A DNA stretch of 64,000 nt from Escallonia rubra (Eukaryota; Streptophyta; Magnoliopsida; Escalloniales; Escalloniaceae). Positions within the stretch are counted from its first letter, which is position 1. Each line of letters starts with the position of its first letter. This document shows, one piece after another, positions 22,149 through 32,373 of the stretch. The DNA is taken from contig JAVXUO010002340.1 of the NCBI GenBank assembly GCA_033065855.1, positions 124,001 to 188,000 of the forward strand, given 5' to 3'. Below the pieces are notes generated by a model. That model made no database searches. It worked only from the letters and a program-made list of their open reading frames with translations, and was not told the origin of the DNA. A program made the translations under genes and the position numbers.

Positions 22149-22585
22149 TTAGGGGAAAGGCTTTTCACAAGTGCTTTCATCAAACACGCTGACTTGAAAA
22201 CGCATTTGCCCCATGTGTTGAAAGACTACAAAGTCTCCTAGATGGAGGTCATGTTGTTGCACGAATTCGTTCCAACCCTCTTCGAAGCAAAGAACCTCTT
22301 CGCCAACCTTCTTCTTCAATCGAACAAGCCATGACCCCTTACAGCTGGTTAAAGTTGCTTCAAATCTCAACGTGGTGAGCAATCGCCAAAATGCTACCGG
22401 TATGGCCTAACATATTCATAATACAGTAAGACATGTAAGTTTTTAACCAAAGATAAAACTTTTAACACACACGAAAACATAGAGAAAGCGGGATGACATA
22501 CAAGTTCTGTCTCAAAACCAGGCATCATGACCTTGAAGAAATGCCTGTTGACTGAAACGTCACTGTTCACCGAAGCAGAAGCCAT
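22149..22585 (-). CDS. B3-domain (REM-like) protein captured inside a CACTA element
   Basis: Two exons on the minus strand: 22585-22502 (28 codons, ATG start) and 22406-22149 (ending TAA). They are separated by an intron with GTATGT donor and TTAG acceptor in phase 0, giving 113 residues. Features match a B3 DNA-binding domain in order: 'HFFKVMMPGF' at the start, 'IPVAFWR' at the exon 2 start, a 'GSWLVRLKKK' strand, 'FEEGWNEFVQQHDLHLGDFVVF' split across the wing and helix, and a final 'FQVSVFD'. The length is one B3 domain and little else, as in short REM-type proteins or a truncated copy. No stops or frameshifts are seen. Known B3 proteins are plant transcription factors acting in the nucleus; whether this copy is expressed is unknown. 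Confidence 0.75.
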
Positions 22586-24757
22586 TTAACCTACTTTAAC
22601 ATGAAAAACCAATCGATGATTATTCAATCGACAAGCATCAATTTCATAGCTGCTCAGAGTTTATGGTATACGTGGCATGCAACGTAAAACCCATCGGAGG
22701 TTACTATCAATTATTATTATTTCACTAGCCTGTGTCCCTGGCCACTACTTCCGAGGACTCGCATCAATTTCGTCAAGTATGCGATGACAGTGCTAAATCA
22801 TTTATTACATTCCATAAATGAGCCATAGGAAACGTTAACATGCATCTATGGTAACGTCAGCTTCAAATGAAAGACATGGACCAGCTCCATGGAAGAGCAA
22901 GTCCGACATGATCAGAGTATTGCAAAGGCTCGAACGTTACCTCATAATGTCTGAGTGTGAGAAGAATATCCAACCCCCAAAGAACCAGAATTAGGTCTTA
23001 TTTACTACTCGTTAAATACAATCCCCAGGCCAAATTTGCTCCAAATTTATACTGGAACTTTTGTAATGGTTCCAAAGGATTCCAATGACATATCAAGGAG
23101 ATCAATTTCAACATATATAGGGTCCCTCCTAAGAACATTCTCAGTATTGACTTGATACTGTGACGAAAGGGTGACATTTTAAACTTATGTGAACGTAATT
23201 TTCGCCACTACGCAAAGGGAAAAACAAGCAAGGTAAATACATGAAGAAGGATGCCCTTTGCACCAAAGTTCCATCATATCGGTCAATATCTGCACCCTAC
23301 TTGGTTTATCTTTAAGGAAAGAAAGAGAACACAACTTCTTAATTAGACCATATCCTAATTCAGGAGCCATATTGTGGTTTCTAAAAGGCTCTAGTTAACT
23401 ACTTAGGTCAGACACGGTAATTTTGTTGAACTGCATGTCAAAGGATGTCTATCAAGGGTGAGTGATGAAACACTAACTGTGAAGACCATGTTGATCACAA
23501 GCATATAATTAAGCTACGGCGGTAAATGAATACTAGCCAGTGGTTATTCATGTTGGTTTTCCAGATAGTCTTGCCATTGTACATATTAGCTCGCAGTAGA
23601 ACTCCAAGAGGTGATACTGAGTCTCATTCCGAGTGTCACAATTTCTATTTTGATTTGTTCCAAAATGTATGTCAGGTCAACATATTGAATGTAAATAGTT
23701 AATAGGCTTATTTTTTATGACGTTCTCTTAACCTTGTGCTTCTAACTGCAACTTTGAAAGAGTGGTTTAATGGCATTTCCTTTGGTTTCTGAAATACGGG
23801 CTATCCTTTTGGCACGTTGATACTGTAACCTGATCTGACCGAGAACATTGAAGTTCGCCTTGTATTCATGCTAACCGCTATAGCAGTTATACTTTGATGC
23901 GAGACAAAAACAGCAAAATTTGTCGCTATAGATTAGCGGCGAATAGTGCAAATATTGCAGCTAAAAGAGCACCCTACTGCTATAGTGACGAAACATCTGA
24001 GAGGAGGGATCCATTTTTGTACCATCAAGCTACTAAGCGATAACATGCAAGTCCCGTCACAAATGATCAAAGGCCGCAGAATTTGCTCGTATAATCAATT
24101 GCATTCCAGATTAACAAACGGAAACTCTTTACCTGTTTGAGTATGCATTTACATTCATGTGCACCAAAGATACAAGGATCCTCCAGTATTTCTTTTGTAA
24201 TATAAAAGTCAAAAACCTTTTTAACTCAATTTTATGTCACTAAAATTGTAACAGCAGATAGCATGCTGTAGATGATCCTTAACCACATATAAGATGGATG
24301 TAGACACAAAAATGTGATAGGATTCAGTGTAATTGCAAAATGGACTCAATAACACAATATACCAAATTATAACATGTAATTGCAAAATGAATAACACAAT
24401 ATACCAAATTATAACATGTAATTGCAAAATGGACTCAAGAAACGGAAAGAGAAAATATAAAGAGAGAAAACAGGACCGTGACCTTACCTGCGGCAGCAAA
24501 TCAGAGGGGGAAACGGCGACAACAAAACAGACGGAAGCAATTTCTGGTGAGAGAGCAGGAGCGCACAAGCGCTGTACGGCTCAAAGGGAAACGCAGAGGG
24601 AACTCGGCCGGTGGTGACGGTTGTGGTGGCGGCGGTCCTTCGATCGGTTTTGAAGATGGGCGGCAGTGGCGGCGTCGGTGGCGGTGGCGGCGTCGGTGGC
24701 GGTGGCAGGTGAGAGAGAGAGAGCAACGGGAGCTAGAGAGCGACAGAGTGTAAATCG

Positions 24758-24788
<31 letters not shown>

Positions 24789-24829
24789 AACGGGAGAAAG
24801 AAAAGAAGGGGATCTGATATTTTTAAGGA
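22586..24829. other. Interior of the B3-carrying CACTA, no other gene identified
   Basis: A minus-strand frame at 23185-23370 (61 codons) looks protein-like but matches nothing I know. A tandem repeat of aacacaatataccaaattataacatg lies at 24345-24430. A GC-rich stretch with ggcggcgtcggtggcggtgg and GA repeats (24600-24790) resembles a 5' UTR or first exon on the minus strand. These may be further captured fragments. Confidence 0.35.
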
Positions 24830-25090
24830 ATTTACCGACGGAATTTTACCCGTCGGTAAAAATCCGTCGGAAAAACTAACTTTCACCGACGGTTATTTTT
24901 ACCAACGGAATAATTCCGTTTTTAAATAGTTTAAGTGACGGAAAACACCCGTCGGTAAAAGTCCGTCGGCAAAACCCTCTTTCACCGACGGACTTTAAAC
25001 CGACGGGTGTTTTCCGTCGCTTAAAAATCTTTTAGAGACGGAATTGTGTCCGTCGCTAAAAGTCCGTCGCTAATGCCCTCTTTTCTTGTA
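24830..25090. repeat. CACTA subterminal repeats (right)
   Basis: Alternating accgacgg and ccgtcggtaaa units in direct and inverted order, ending in the ttttcttgtagtg terminus. Confidence 0.8.
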
Positions 25091-25715
25091 GTGGAATTTG
25101 TGTTAGCTCTCAAGGGATTGTAGATGTCAATGTCAAGTCAAGACTTGCATCAGACGATCCCTTTGTGTTTGCTAGTCAAGCTGTACAAGTCTTTAACGCG
25201 GAGGACGTCGCCAATCCCAAATCTCATTGGTATACAACTATCAAGTCCAAGAAATTGCCTGTGACATATGACAGTGAGCTAGACTCCTTTCAAGCCAACC
25301 AACCACGTGTCTTGTTCCCTGTTGAGGTCAACAACGAGGAGGATGATCTTCCTCTTCCAACAACACTTCTTGTAGGAGAAGAAGTCGTAGATGATGACGC
25401 GGAAGACGTGGAAAGTGTTGGAGATGATGTGACCGAGTCTACTGATGAAGAGGATGAATTCGAAGATGAAGAGGACGACGAGTCCCACGAAGAAGAGGAC
25501 GGCGGGGAAAGTGATGAAGATGATTCGCAAACTGAAAATGATTGACTTGTAATGTTGTAACATCACGGGAAAAATGTAGTAGGACTTTTAGAACTTGGTG
25601 TTTAATGATGTGTTTTTGCACATCCGTTCATATGTATATATATAGCTATTGTGCCGATGATGATTTTTGCCAAATTATTGTTTTTAACGTGCTAATGTCT
25701 TTGTAATTTATCTAT

Positions 25716-28700
25716 ATGAAGTTAGATATGGATAGGATACGGGCTATTCGTGGCCGGGCTGGACGCCGAGCTGCTTCCTCCCCGGTGGGTCCCACCTCGT
25801 CATTGCCTACTGATGACGAGGCACAGAGTGATCGCGAACAGCAGATGGGGCCCCAGCCCCAGCCGTCGCCGTCACCCCAGTCCCAGCCGTCGCCGTCGCC
25901 CCAGCCCCAGCTCGAGCCGTCGCCCCAGCCCGACGCAGATTCATCTCACACGCGCGTGCATTCTCCATCTTCCGTGGGTTCTACCTCAGGTATAGTTGAT
26001 AACGGTGTTTTGTACATTTTCACTAGCCTTATATTTGAACTGTATTAATGTCTGTGTTTTGTAGGATCTCGACGAGGCCGTGGTCCGACACGCGGGGTAC
26101 GCATCGACCCCCAGCGTAAACAGAGAGTTACGCTCACGCAGGAGGGCCTGTAAGTACTAAAAATATCACCTCATGCCTTATATTTAAAATTTTGGGTTGT
26201 TAATTTATATTTGAACTGTATTAATTTATTTATTTACTTCTTTGGCAGGATCCTGGAGGCTCAGGGGAGGACGAAGATCGGCGTTCTTGTGAAGGGTCGA
26301 TTCTTCGAGCCACGCCTGTACTGGAAGGACTGGGATGCCGCTGCGAGGGAGGCCTTATGGGAGGAGTGGCTGGTACGGTGAAGTATTTTTTTCAGCGTTA
26401 CTAAATATTTAATTACAGTTTGTTTTATGTTGTTAATTGGTGTTATTGAATGCCTTACAGGAGGGGTTCACATTTGACACGCCTCAGCAGCAGGTACTGG
26501 GGCAGCAGGCTTTCTTTGCCTACATCGGCAAGAATTACCGCCGATGGCTCCAAGATGCACGGGACCGGGCAAAGAAGGCGCTGCCCGCGGGTGCCCCGAT
26601 GACGGACATGACGAGATATCCCCCACATTGGATATCTCACCGTGTATGGGGAGGTGATAGATCGGTGGGCTGCGGATCCAGGTTGGGACGCCAAGAGTAA
26701 GAGCGGGGCTGAGAACAGACAGAACAGAGATCTGACGCACACGGGGGGGGTCGGTGCCACACGACATCGTCCGACACATGAACGCGGTCGAGCACCCGGA
26801 TCTGGAGGAGGATGAGGTCATAGCTCTGACCTATACTCAGACGCACGTGAGGAAGAAGGACAAGGACGAGATGTACCGGGCGGGCGACTATATTTCAGAT
26901 ATTGCCCGGCGGATCGATGTGAGTCAATTTATTTAAGTTGTTAATGTTTTTTCTTTCTATCCTCAATGTCCATTTCGTTAATTAATGCCCTAACATATCG
27001 TTAAACCACTATTTTTGCAGGCCTCGTATGAACAGCTAAGGGGGTCCGAGCAGCAGTCCGGACAGCCATCAGCGTCCACTAGTACGGCTGCGAGTACTGG
27101 GGGGTTGAAGCGATGGCTGGATACGCCGGAGGTCGTGAATCGGCCGAAAGGCCGCATACGCGGCCTGCCTAGCACGTGTCACGACCCAAACCCACGGGTA
27201 AGCCCATGTGCTAGGCACGTGACCGGCCGCAGACCCATTCAGACAACTAATTAGGGTTCTGCCAGGCCTTATTTAAGCACGTACACAATTTGAAAACCAT
27301 ACATTACACCAACACCATAATATGAATTTCTAAAGATACCTTTACAGCTCTTTCCAAAATTATCTCAACTAACTTACTCCATAAAGACTAATAGCATTTA
27401 TTTAAGAGGAAACCTCCTGGGATTCAGCTACGAACAATTCAAGTAATAAACTGGCAGTTCTACAAATTTCTCAAGGATTAAACCAACATCCTAACGAGCA
27501 TCTCTTGCGGCTTCATTTTCATTACTCTCATAGTACTGGGGCTCATATAGTTGTTCACCTGAAAACATTTATAAAAAGGGGTGAGCTGGGGGCCCAGTAA
27601 ATACACATGCCATATCCCTAAAATAAATTTGAGGGTTTCGACTATGCCATGGTTTTCCTTTTTCACAAAAAATTTTAATGTTACCAAAATAAATACGCTC
27701 AACATATCCACGTATATATATGTACTTGCATCAAAAGATTCTCGCATTAGAAAGGGATCAACAAAGAGTTTTCACCAAGGACTATCACAATTAATCATAA
27801 CATGTATACTGCGGTCAGCGTATGGTCCCACTGACTAGGACCCAAAATCCCTCCTCCACCCAGGATAACAAAGTGTGGACGCAGGGGCGAACCACGGTAC
27901 AACAGTACTGTGCGTCAACGTATGGTCCCGTTGACCAGGACCCGAAATCCACTTTCCCCCGTGGATATGGGGCGCAGTAACACAGTCAATTATCATTTCG
28001 TTCCACAGAAATCGATCATGATTCAAATACTCATACAACAATCCATGGCATTTCTTTTCAATTTATGTTTCAAATAAAATACTTTAGAAATAAACATATG
28101 CAGAATAGAACTTTAAACTTTAAATGATCAAATCATAAATACATATCATAGGTTTTGCAAATAAATATACAGAGGAACATGACAGGGGTACTTACCTTGC
28201 TCAAAATCTGTTTCTGATATTTGCTCAAATGCCGGCCCTAGCTCTTGACTATCAAAACCTAAATAACAAATCATACAGATGTCATTTATTGACGCTCGGG
28301 CACGCTTATGTATTATGTTTCTTTTAGATGAGTAAACTTTACCCAACCATCCCCCGACTTCTGTATAATTACCTATTAGTACTTTGTCTGAATCTATTCA
28401 GAAGTGGCCCTTAGAAATAATTGAAAAAAAACTATCGAGACAATGAAGCGTTACGCTATATCCGCTCTGGCACTACGCCGCTAACATAGCAAACGACCTT
28501 AAAACTTTTCAAATCTTTAGAAACTACCTTATCTTAGCTACATAAGATTATTGTAGGAGTTTCAGGATTTAATAACTTCATTTACTATTCTATAATACAC
28601 TAACGTCTCTATCACCAATAAAATTAGTCAGCACACTTCCCAAGCTCCGAAAAATCTGAAATTTTTACTGTGTGTAGATCTTACAAAATTAACATAAGTT

Positions 28701-30508
28701 ACTGCTTTGAGTTTTGTCCAAATAATATTCTACAGTATTTTAAAAATTCGAAAGAAACTGCTGGAATAAGATAGCTCTTTTAGCGACACTTGAAGTTCAA
28801 TTTGAAACCACAGCTTTTCCCTCTCTCTGTGCAACATCTTCTTCTTCATACCAGACCAGCAGCCTTTCTTTACCTGAAACCACTCCACCCACAGCACCCA
28901 TTATCTTAGCCTCTCACTCACCCACCTTTACAACACCCATAAACCTTGTCACTTGTCTACCCATATGTATATAATTGCATTCTCTCAACTCTCACACAAC
29001 ACAAATCCATGAGTCCCACACCCACTTATGCATATTACCTCCCAAGCAAGACAGATTACATTCTCAAAGATTTCTGATTGACCAGCACCAAACCACAATA
29101 TCTGCCCTCTATTGGATAACCTTAGCCTCTCCATCTTTTGGCATCATCTAACCAACCTGTAACCTTTAAGAAGTTATGCACACACGTCACCGTCAACTAT
29201 GATGTTAGTAATAAGAATTTCCATCCATACCTACTCAGAATATTTGACCAACTGAGAGACGCTAACTCTTTACAAACTTCCCTCTTTATATAGTGTCACT
29301 AAAATGGCTGAGGTTTAAAGAACTAGCTAAAGCATCACAGAAGGAGCGATGTACTCAAAACCCATTACCAGCAGACATAATTATGTTTTCATTTTTAGAC
29401 GAACTTATGGTCTTTCCTGTATGAACAAATTCCAATTACAGAAATAATGTAGCAGCAGAACCATGCGACCCTCCAACTTCAAGTCACATGCACCGCTAAA
29501 ACTATTCAAACAAATCAGACAGCAATAACCCAAGCACCCATATTCTTCACTGCAATAGCTCCCTCTCGTCCGAATCTTGGTGGCGCCGCAAATATCGGTT
29601 GACGACAGCCATGATCTCTCTCTCTAAATTGACAGCCCTTCCCGGTTGGTTCCCTTTCTAGACCCACAAACCCTTCACGGCTTAACCCAAAAAAATCCAT
29701 GCGCTCTTCACCCGATCATGGCAATAAACTCACAAATCCATATACCCCGTTGTCATTAAAACTCCATACACAACTAGATACTCACAATGAAAACGACAAT
29801 AAGAGCACCAAGCTATGAGAAACTTACACAGTTACACTAACTCTCTGAAGCTACTCACTCGCAGCTAGTAATTAACCCATACACATATATCTCTATAGAT
29901 TAATTGAGGACAAAGGAGGGTAGAAGTCTTACCGGAATCTAGACTCTTCGCCGGACTTCGACGCAACTCCTTCTCTTTTTCCTCCCTCGGTATTTCTCTT
30001 CCTCTCTCAGCCGCTTGCAGAAAGTATGGGATATATTTTAGGGTCGGCTGCCAAGGATATCATGCTTATATATAACCCGAAACCCTAATTGGGCAAAGAC
30101 AAGAAAGAACCCTCTCACCCTTTGGTCGCTAAAACTTCTTAACCGAATTTAATAACTTAAAAAATGGTCCAACAATAAATCTTTATGATAATTCATGTGT
30201 TAAGAAAATTATCAACGAGTTATTACGCTATCATGATTGTCAAAACGTCGCTAAAAACTCAAAAGAACGTTACTCCTTAAAAACTGTCACTAAAGTAATA
30301 ATAATTCTAAAAGAAAATTTTCGGGCATTACAGCACGACTGCTCGTGCTGTGATAGGAGCGTCCTCAGCCCTTGCTGTCCCTCAACAGACACCGGCTCCT
30401 CGTCCTCAGTTGGACGACGAGGAGATCCAGCGCATTGCTACAGTGGTGGTGAGGATGATCAGGGAGCAGGGCACTGCTGGACAGGCCGAGCCGGCCCCGG
30501 ATCAGTAG
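25716..30508 (+). pseudogene. Second CACTA gene, Ptta/En-Spm-type transposase-like protein, interrupted
   Basis: Exons with good splice signals: 25716-25989, 26065-26149, 26249 to about 26370, 26461-26918 and 27021-27176, resuming after the inserted LTR at about 30333 and ending at TAG 30506-30508. The first exon is Pro/Gln/Ser-rich. The middle has the family's 'RFFEPRLYWKDW' and 'DARDRAKKA' stretches, and the end is acidic/helical. Frame changes occur near 26640 and at the G-run 26742-26749. The 3.2-kb solo LTR at 27177 interrupts it. In related elements this gene product helps bind subterminal repeats; this copy is dead. The family name is from memory of the domain pattern. Confidence 0.7.
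27177..30332 (-). repeat. Solo LTR, Ty3-type, inserted in CACTA second gene
   Basis: On the minus strand it runs TGTAATGCCCGAAAATT (30332) to GTCGTGACA (27177), 3156 bp. The flanking 5-bp duplication is perfect: gcacg at 27172-27176 and 30333-30337. No coding sequence lies inside. It is the inverted relative of the LTR at 32374-37179, sharing both ends and the middle blocks with 'ccacgggggaaag' and 'gcgtccaca'. A pyrimidine-CAGGT motif is at 27557-27585 on the minus strand. Confidence 0.9.
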
Positions 30509-30796
30509 GATCCAGATCCGGCACTCGGTAACCCCTGATGAGCCCCTTCCCGTGCCCGTTCCTAGCTTCCCCCCCCCCCCCCCGCACCCCCCGCGCCCGA
30601 CTTATACTCTTCTCCCCTCTCCTAACCGGCTGTATCCGGTTCCCGGCTTGTACATATATGAGTTTTTTTTATAATAAATATTTTTTATAATTGATTATAT
30701 ATATTTCTTTCTGTATTGATTATTGCGTGTTGTTGTTGAGAATTGAAAATTGAAAATTGTATTACAGGTCTGGGCAATTGAAAAATAAAAAAAATT

Positions 30797-31192
30797 TGAC
30801 TTTTGGCGACGGATTAATTCCGTCGCTAAAAGTATTCCTACAATCAGTTATTTAGCGACGGAATATTCCGTCACTAAATAAGTTGCTTAGCGACGGAATA
30901 TTCCGTCGCTAAAATATTTAATCCGTCGCTAATTTGAGAAAAAAGAAAATAAATTAAAATTCTAAAAATATAATTAGCGACGGAATATCCGTCGCTAATG
31001 AAAAATAAATCTGTCTGTAAAAATGACATATTTAGCGATGGATTTAAAAGTTCCGTCACTAAACTATTAGTGACGGGCTTTTATACGAGGGATTTTTAGC
31101 AAGGGTGAATCCGTCGCTAATTCTTTTAGCGACGGATTTTGGGCTTTTAGCGACGGATTTCCCCGTCGCTAAAAGCCTATTTTCTTGTAGTG
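30797..31192. repeat. Right subterminal repeats and terminus of the outer CACTA
   Basis: About 20 gcgacgga/tccgtcgc units, partly palindromic (cgacggaatattccgtcg), end with TTTTCTTGTAGTG at 31192. The next bases, gtg, would be the 3-bp target duplication. Confidence 0.85.
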
Positions 31193-32373
31193 GTGGAAAG
31201 GAATTTTGACTCGTCCACAGTTGGATGAGATGACTTGGGAACAATTCAAGGAATTGTTCTTCAACCGGTATTTCTCGACGAGTTATCATGAGAATTAGCC
31301 ACTGTGACACAAGGAGATCAAAATTCGGTAAAGGAATTAGAAATGAGGTTTTTCACGCCTCGCTAGATTTGCAGTAAGGATGTTGCCAATGGAAGGAGAT
31401 AGATGCCGTAAGTTTAAGTGGGGCCTTAGGCCTAAATTGAGACATATGGTTCTCTGCTCGGTTGACGAGCTATATGGAATGTGTAGACTTGGCACGCGCT
31501 TTGGAGCGATCCAAGTCTGAGAATAGAAAGAGGTACAAGCAGTACAAGCAAAGGCAGAGTGGACAATATATGCATGAATTCTTTTTGGACAGATCTACGG
31601 GGGCAGACAAACGTCAAAAGTTTATAGCGCTAGCACGACAAGGTGCTCAAGGCCCTATGATAGGGCAGAATTAGGGATTCAGACCCGTATCGGCTCTGAG
31701 ATTTAGGCCTGGGCAGGGTTTTGGGATTCGACTAGGGCAGAATATGGGATTCTAAAGAGCACACGGTATAGGTGCTCGACCAGCTCGGAATACTATATTT
31801 GAACCATTGCAGAGTTCTAGAGTTCGATGTACCCAGAGCATTGCCAACAGGGTGGGGGGTCAGCTTTTTTGGCCAGCCCATGTATCATGTGCGGGAAATA
31901 TAATGGTGGTAGGCCATGCTACATAGTTACTGGAGGGTGTTTTAGGTATGGCAGTGTGGAGCATCATGTTCGAGACTGCCCAGTTGTTAGAAATAATCAG
32001 TCAACTTTTCATCCCACACCTACGGGTAGTGCATCAACAAGCAGAGGTCCTCGTCGTGAAAAAGGACGAGGTTGACACGGGCAAACTTAGCAGTGTCAAG
32101 TCCAGCTGGGGCAGAGGCCCGGGACATCAGCCTGGCTTTATTCAATGTCTTGTCAGGATGATACTACGTCTGATGACGTGGTGTCAGGTATACTATATGT
32201 TTACCCATTAGATGCTCGTATAGTTTTTGATTATGGAGCATCACATTCTTTTGTATCCCTTACTTTTGCATAGGGATTGAGGGTGAACCATCCTTTAAGA
32301 ACTGGTCTTGAGATAGGCACTCCGTTGGGAAGGTCCTTGACTGTTCTACGGTTCTCTGTGAATATATTGTCCA
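31193..32373 (+). pseudogene. Ty3-type gag and protease N-terminal part, decayed
   Basis: In pieces across frames one can read a gag core ('MTWEQFKELFFNRYF', about 31220-31265), a second gag block around 31400-31560, a knuckle-like Cys/His stretch at 31880-31980 ('GGCFRYG...HHVRDCP', one Cys replaced by Tyr), and a retropepsin start near 32220-32270 ('VFDYGASHSFVS'). There the usual Asp-Ser-Gly-Ala active site reads Asp-Tyr-Gly-Ala. Several stops (for example near 31296 and 31312) and frame changes are present. It is split from its continuation at 37180 by an LTR insertion. Confidence 0.75.

Larger units (their letters stand above)
21587..25093. mobile_element. Non-autonomous CACTA element carrying a B3-domain gene
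   Basis: Left end CACTACAAG at 21587, right end CTTGTAGTG at 25093, flanked by a perfect 3-bp duplication gaa (21584-21586 and 25094-25096). Removing it rejoins the DUF4216-like reading frame of the surrounding transposase. Subterminal repeats of the cgacgg/ccgtcg type occupy 21600-21900 and 24830-25090. There is no transposase inside. Instead it holds a two-exon B3 gene on the minus strand and about 2.2 kb of other sequence, including a GC-rich, GA-microsatellite section (24480-24790) that looks like 5' exon or UTR material. Confidence 0.9.
17247..25545 (+). pseudogene. TNP2-type CACTA transposase, interrupted and decayed
   Basis: Starts at ATG 17247 with a transposase-associated domain ('DRSWM', 'RCPCGRC', 'HGE' motifs; 17247-17480), then the TNP2 core to about 18940, a DUF4218-like part (20300-20612, 'MYPFER'), and a DUF4216-like part (21290-21586, continuing 25097-25260), ending in an acidic tail at 25545. 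Introns are visible at 20613-20705, 21018-21099 and 21188-21285, with GT/AG ends. Damage: TAG at 18168-18170 in otherwise continuous frame, a frame change near 18700-18740, an hAT-type insertion at 18944-20183, a stop near 20287, TAG at 20941-20943, and a CACTA insertion at 21587. The family's protein binds element ends and catalyses excision. This copy cannot. Confidence 0.85.
17247..31192 (+). mobile_element. CACTA (En/Spm) element with two decayed genes; left end not found
   Basis: The right end reads ...TTTTCTTGTAGTG at 31180-31192, the complement of CACTACAAGAAAA, preceded by about 400 bp of gcgacggaat/attccgtcgc subterminal repeats (30797-31190). Upstream lie a TNP2-type transposase gene and a Ptta/En-Spm-type second gene in the usual order. 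The element has been cut by an hAT-type element (18944-20183), another CACTA (21587-25093) and a solo LTR (27177-30332). Sequence right of 31192 is a Ty3 gag, so the element probably landed in a retrotransposon. Confidence 0.8.

Noticed and set aside
23185..23370. Additional captured gene on the minus strand of the inner CACTA
   Set aside because: 61 codons with no recognisable domain or splice structure; kept only as a note in the interior description.
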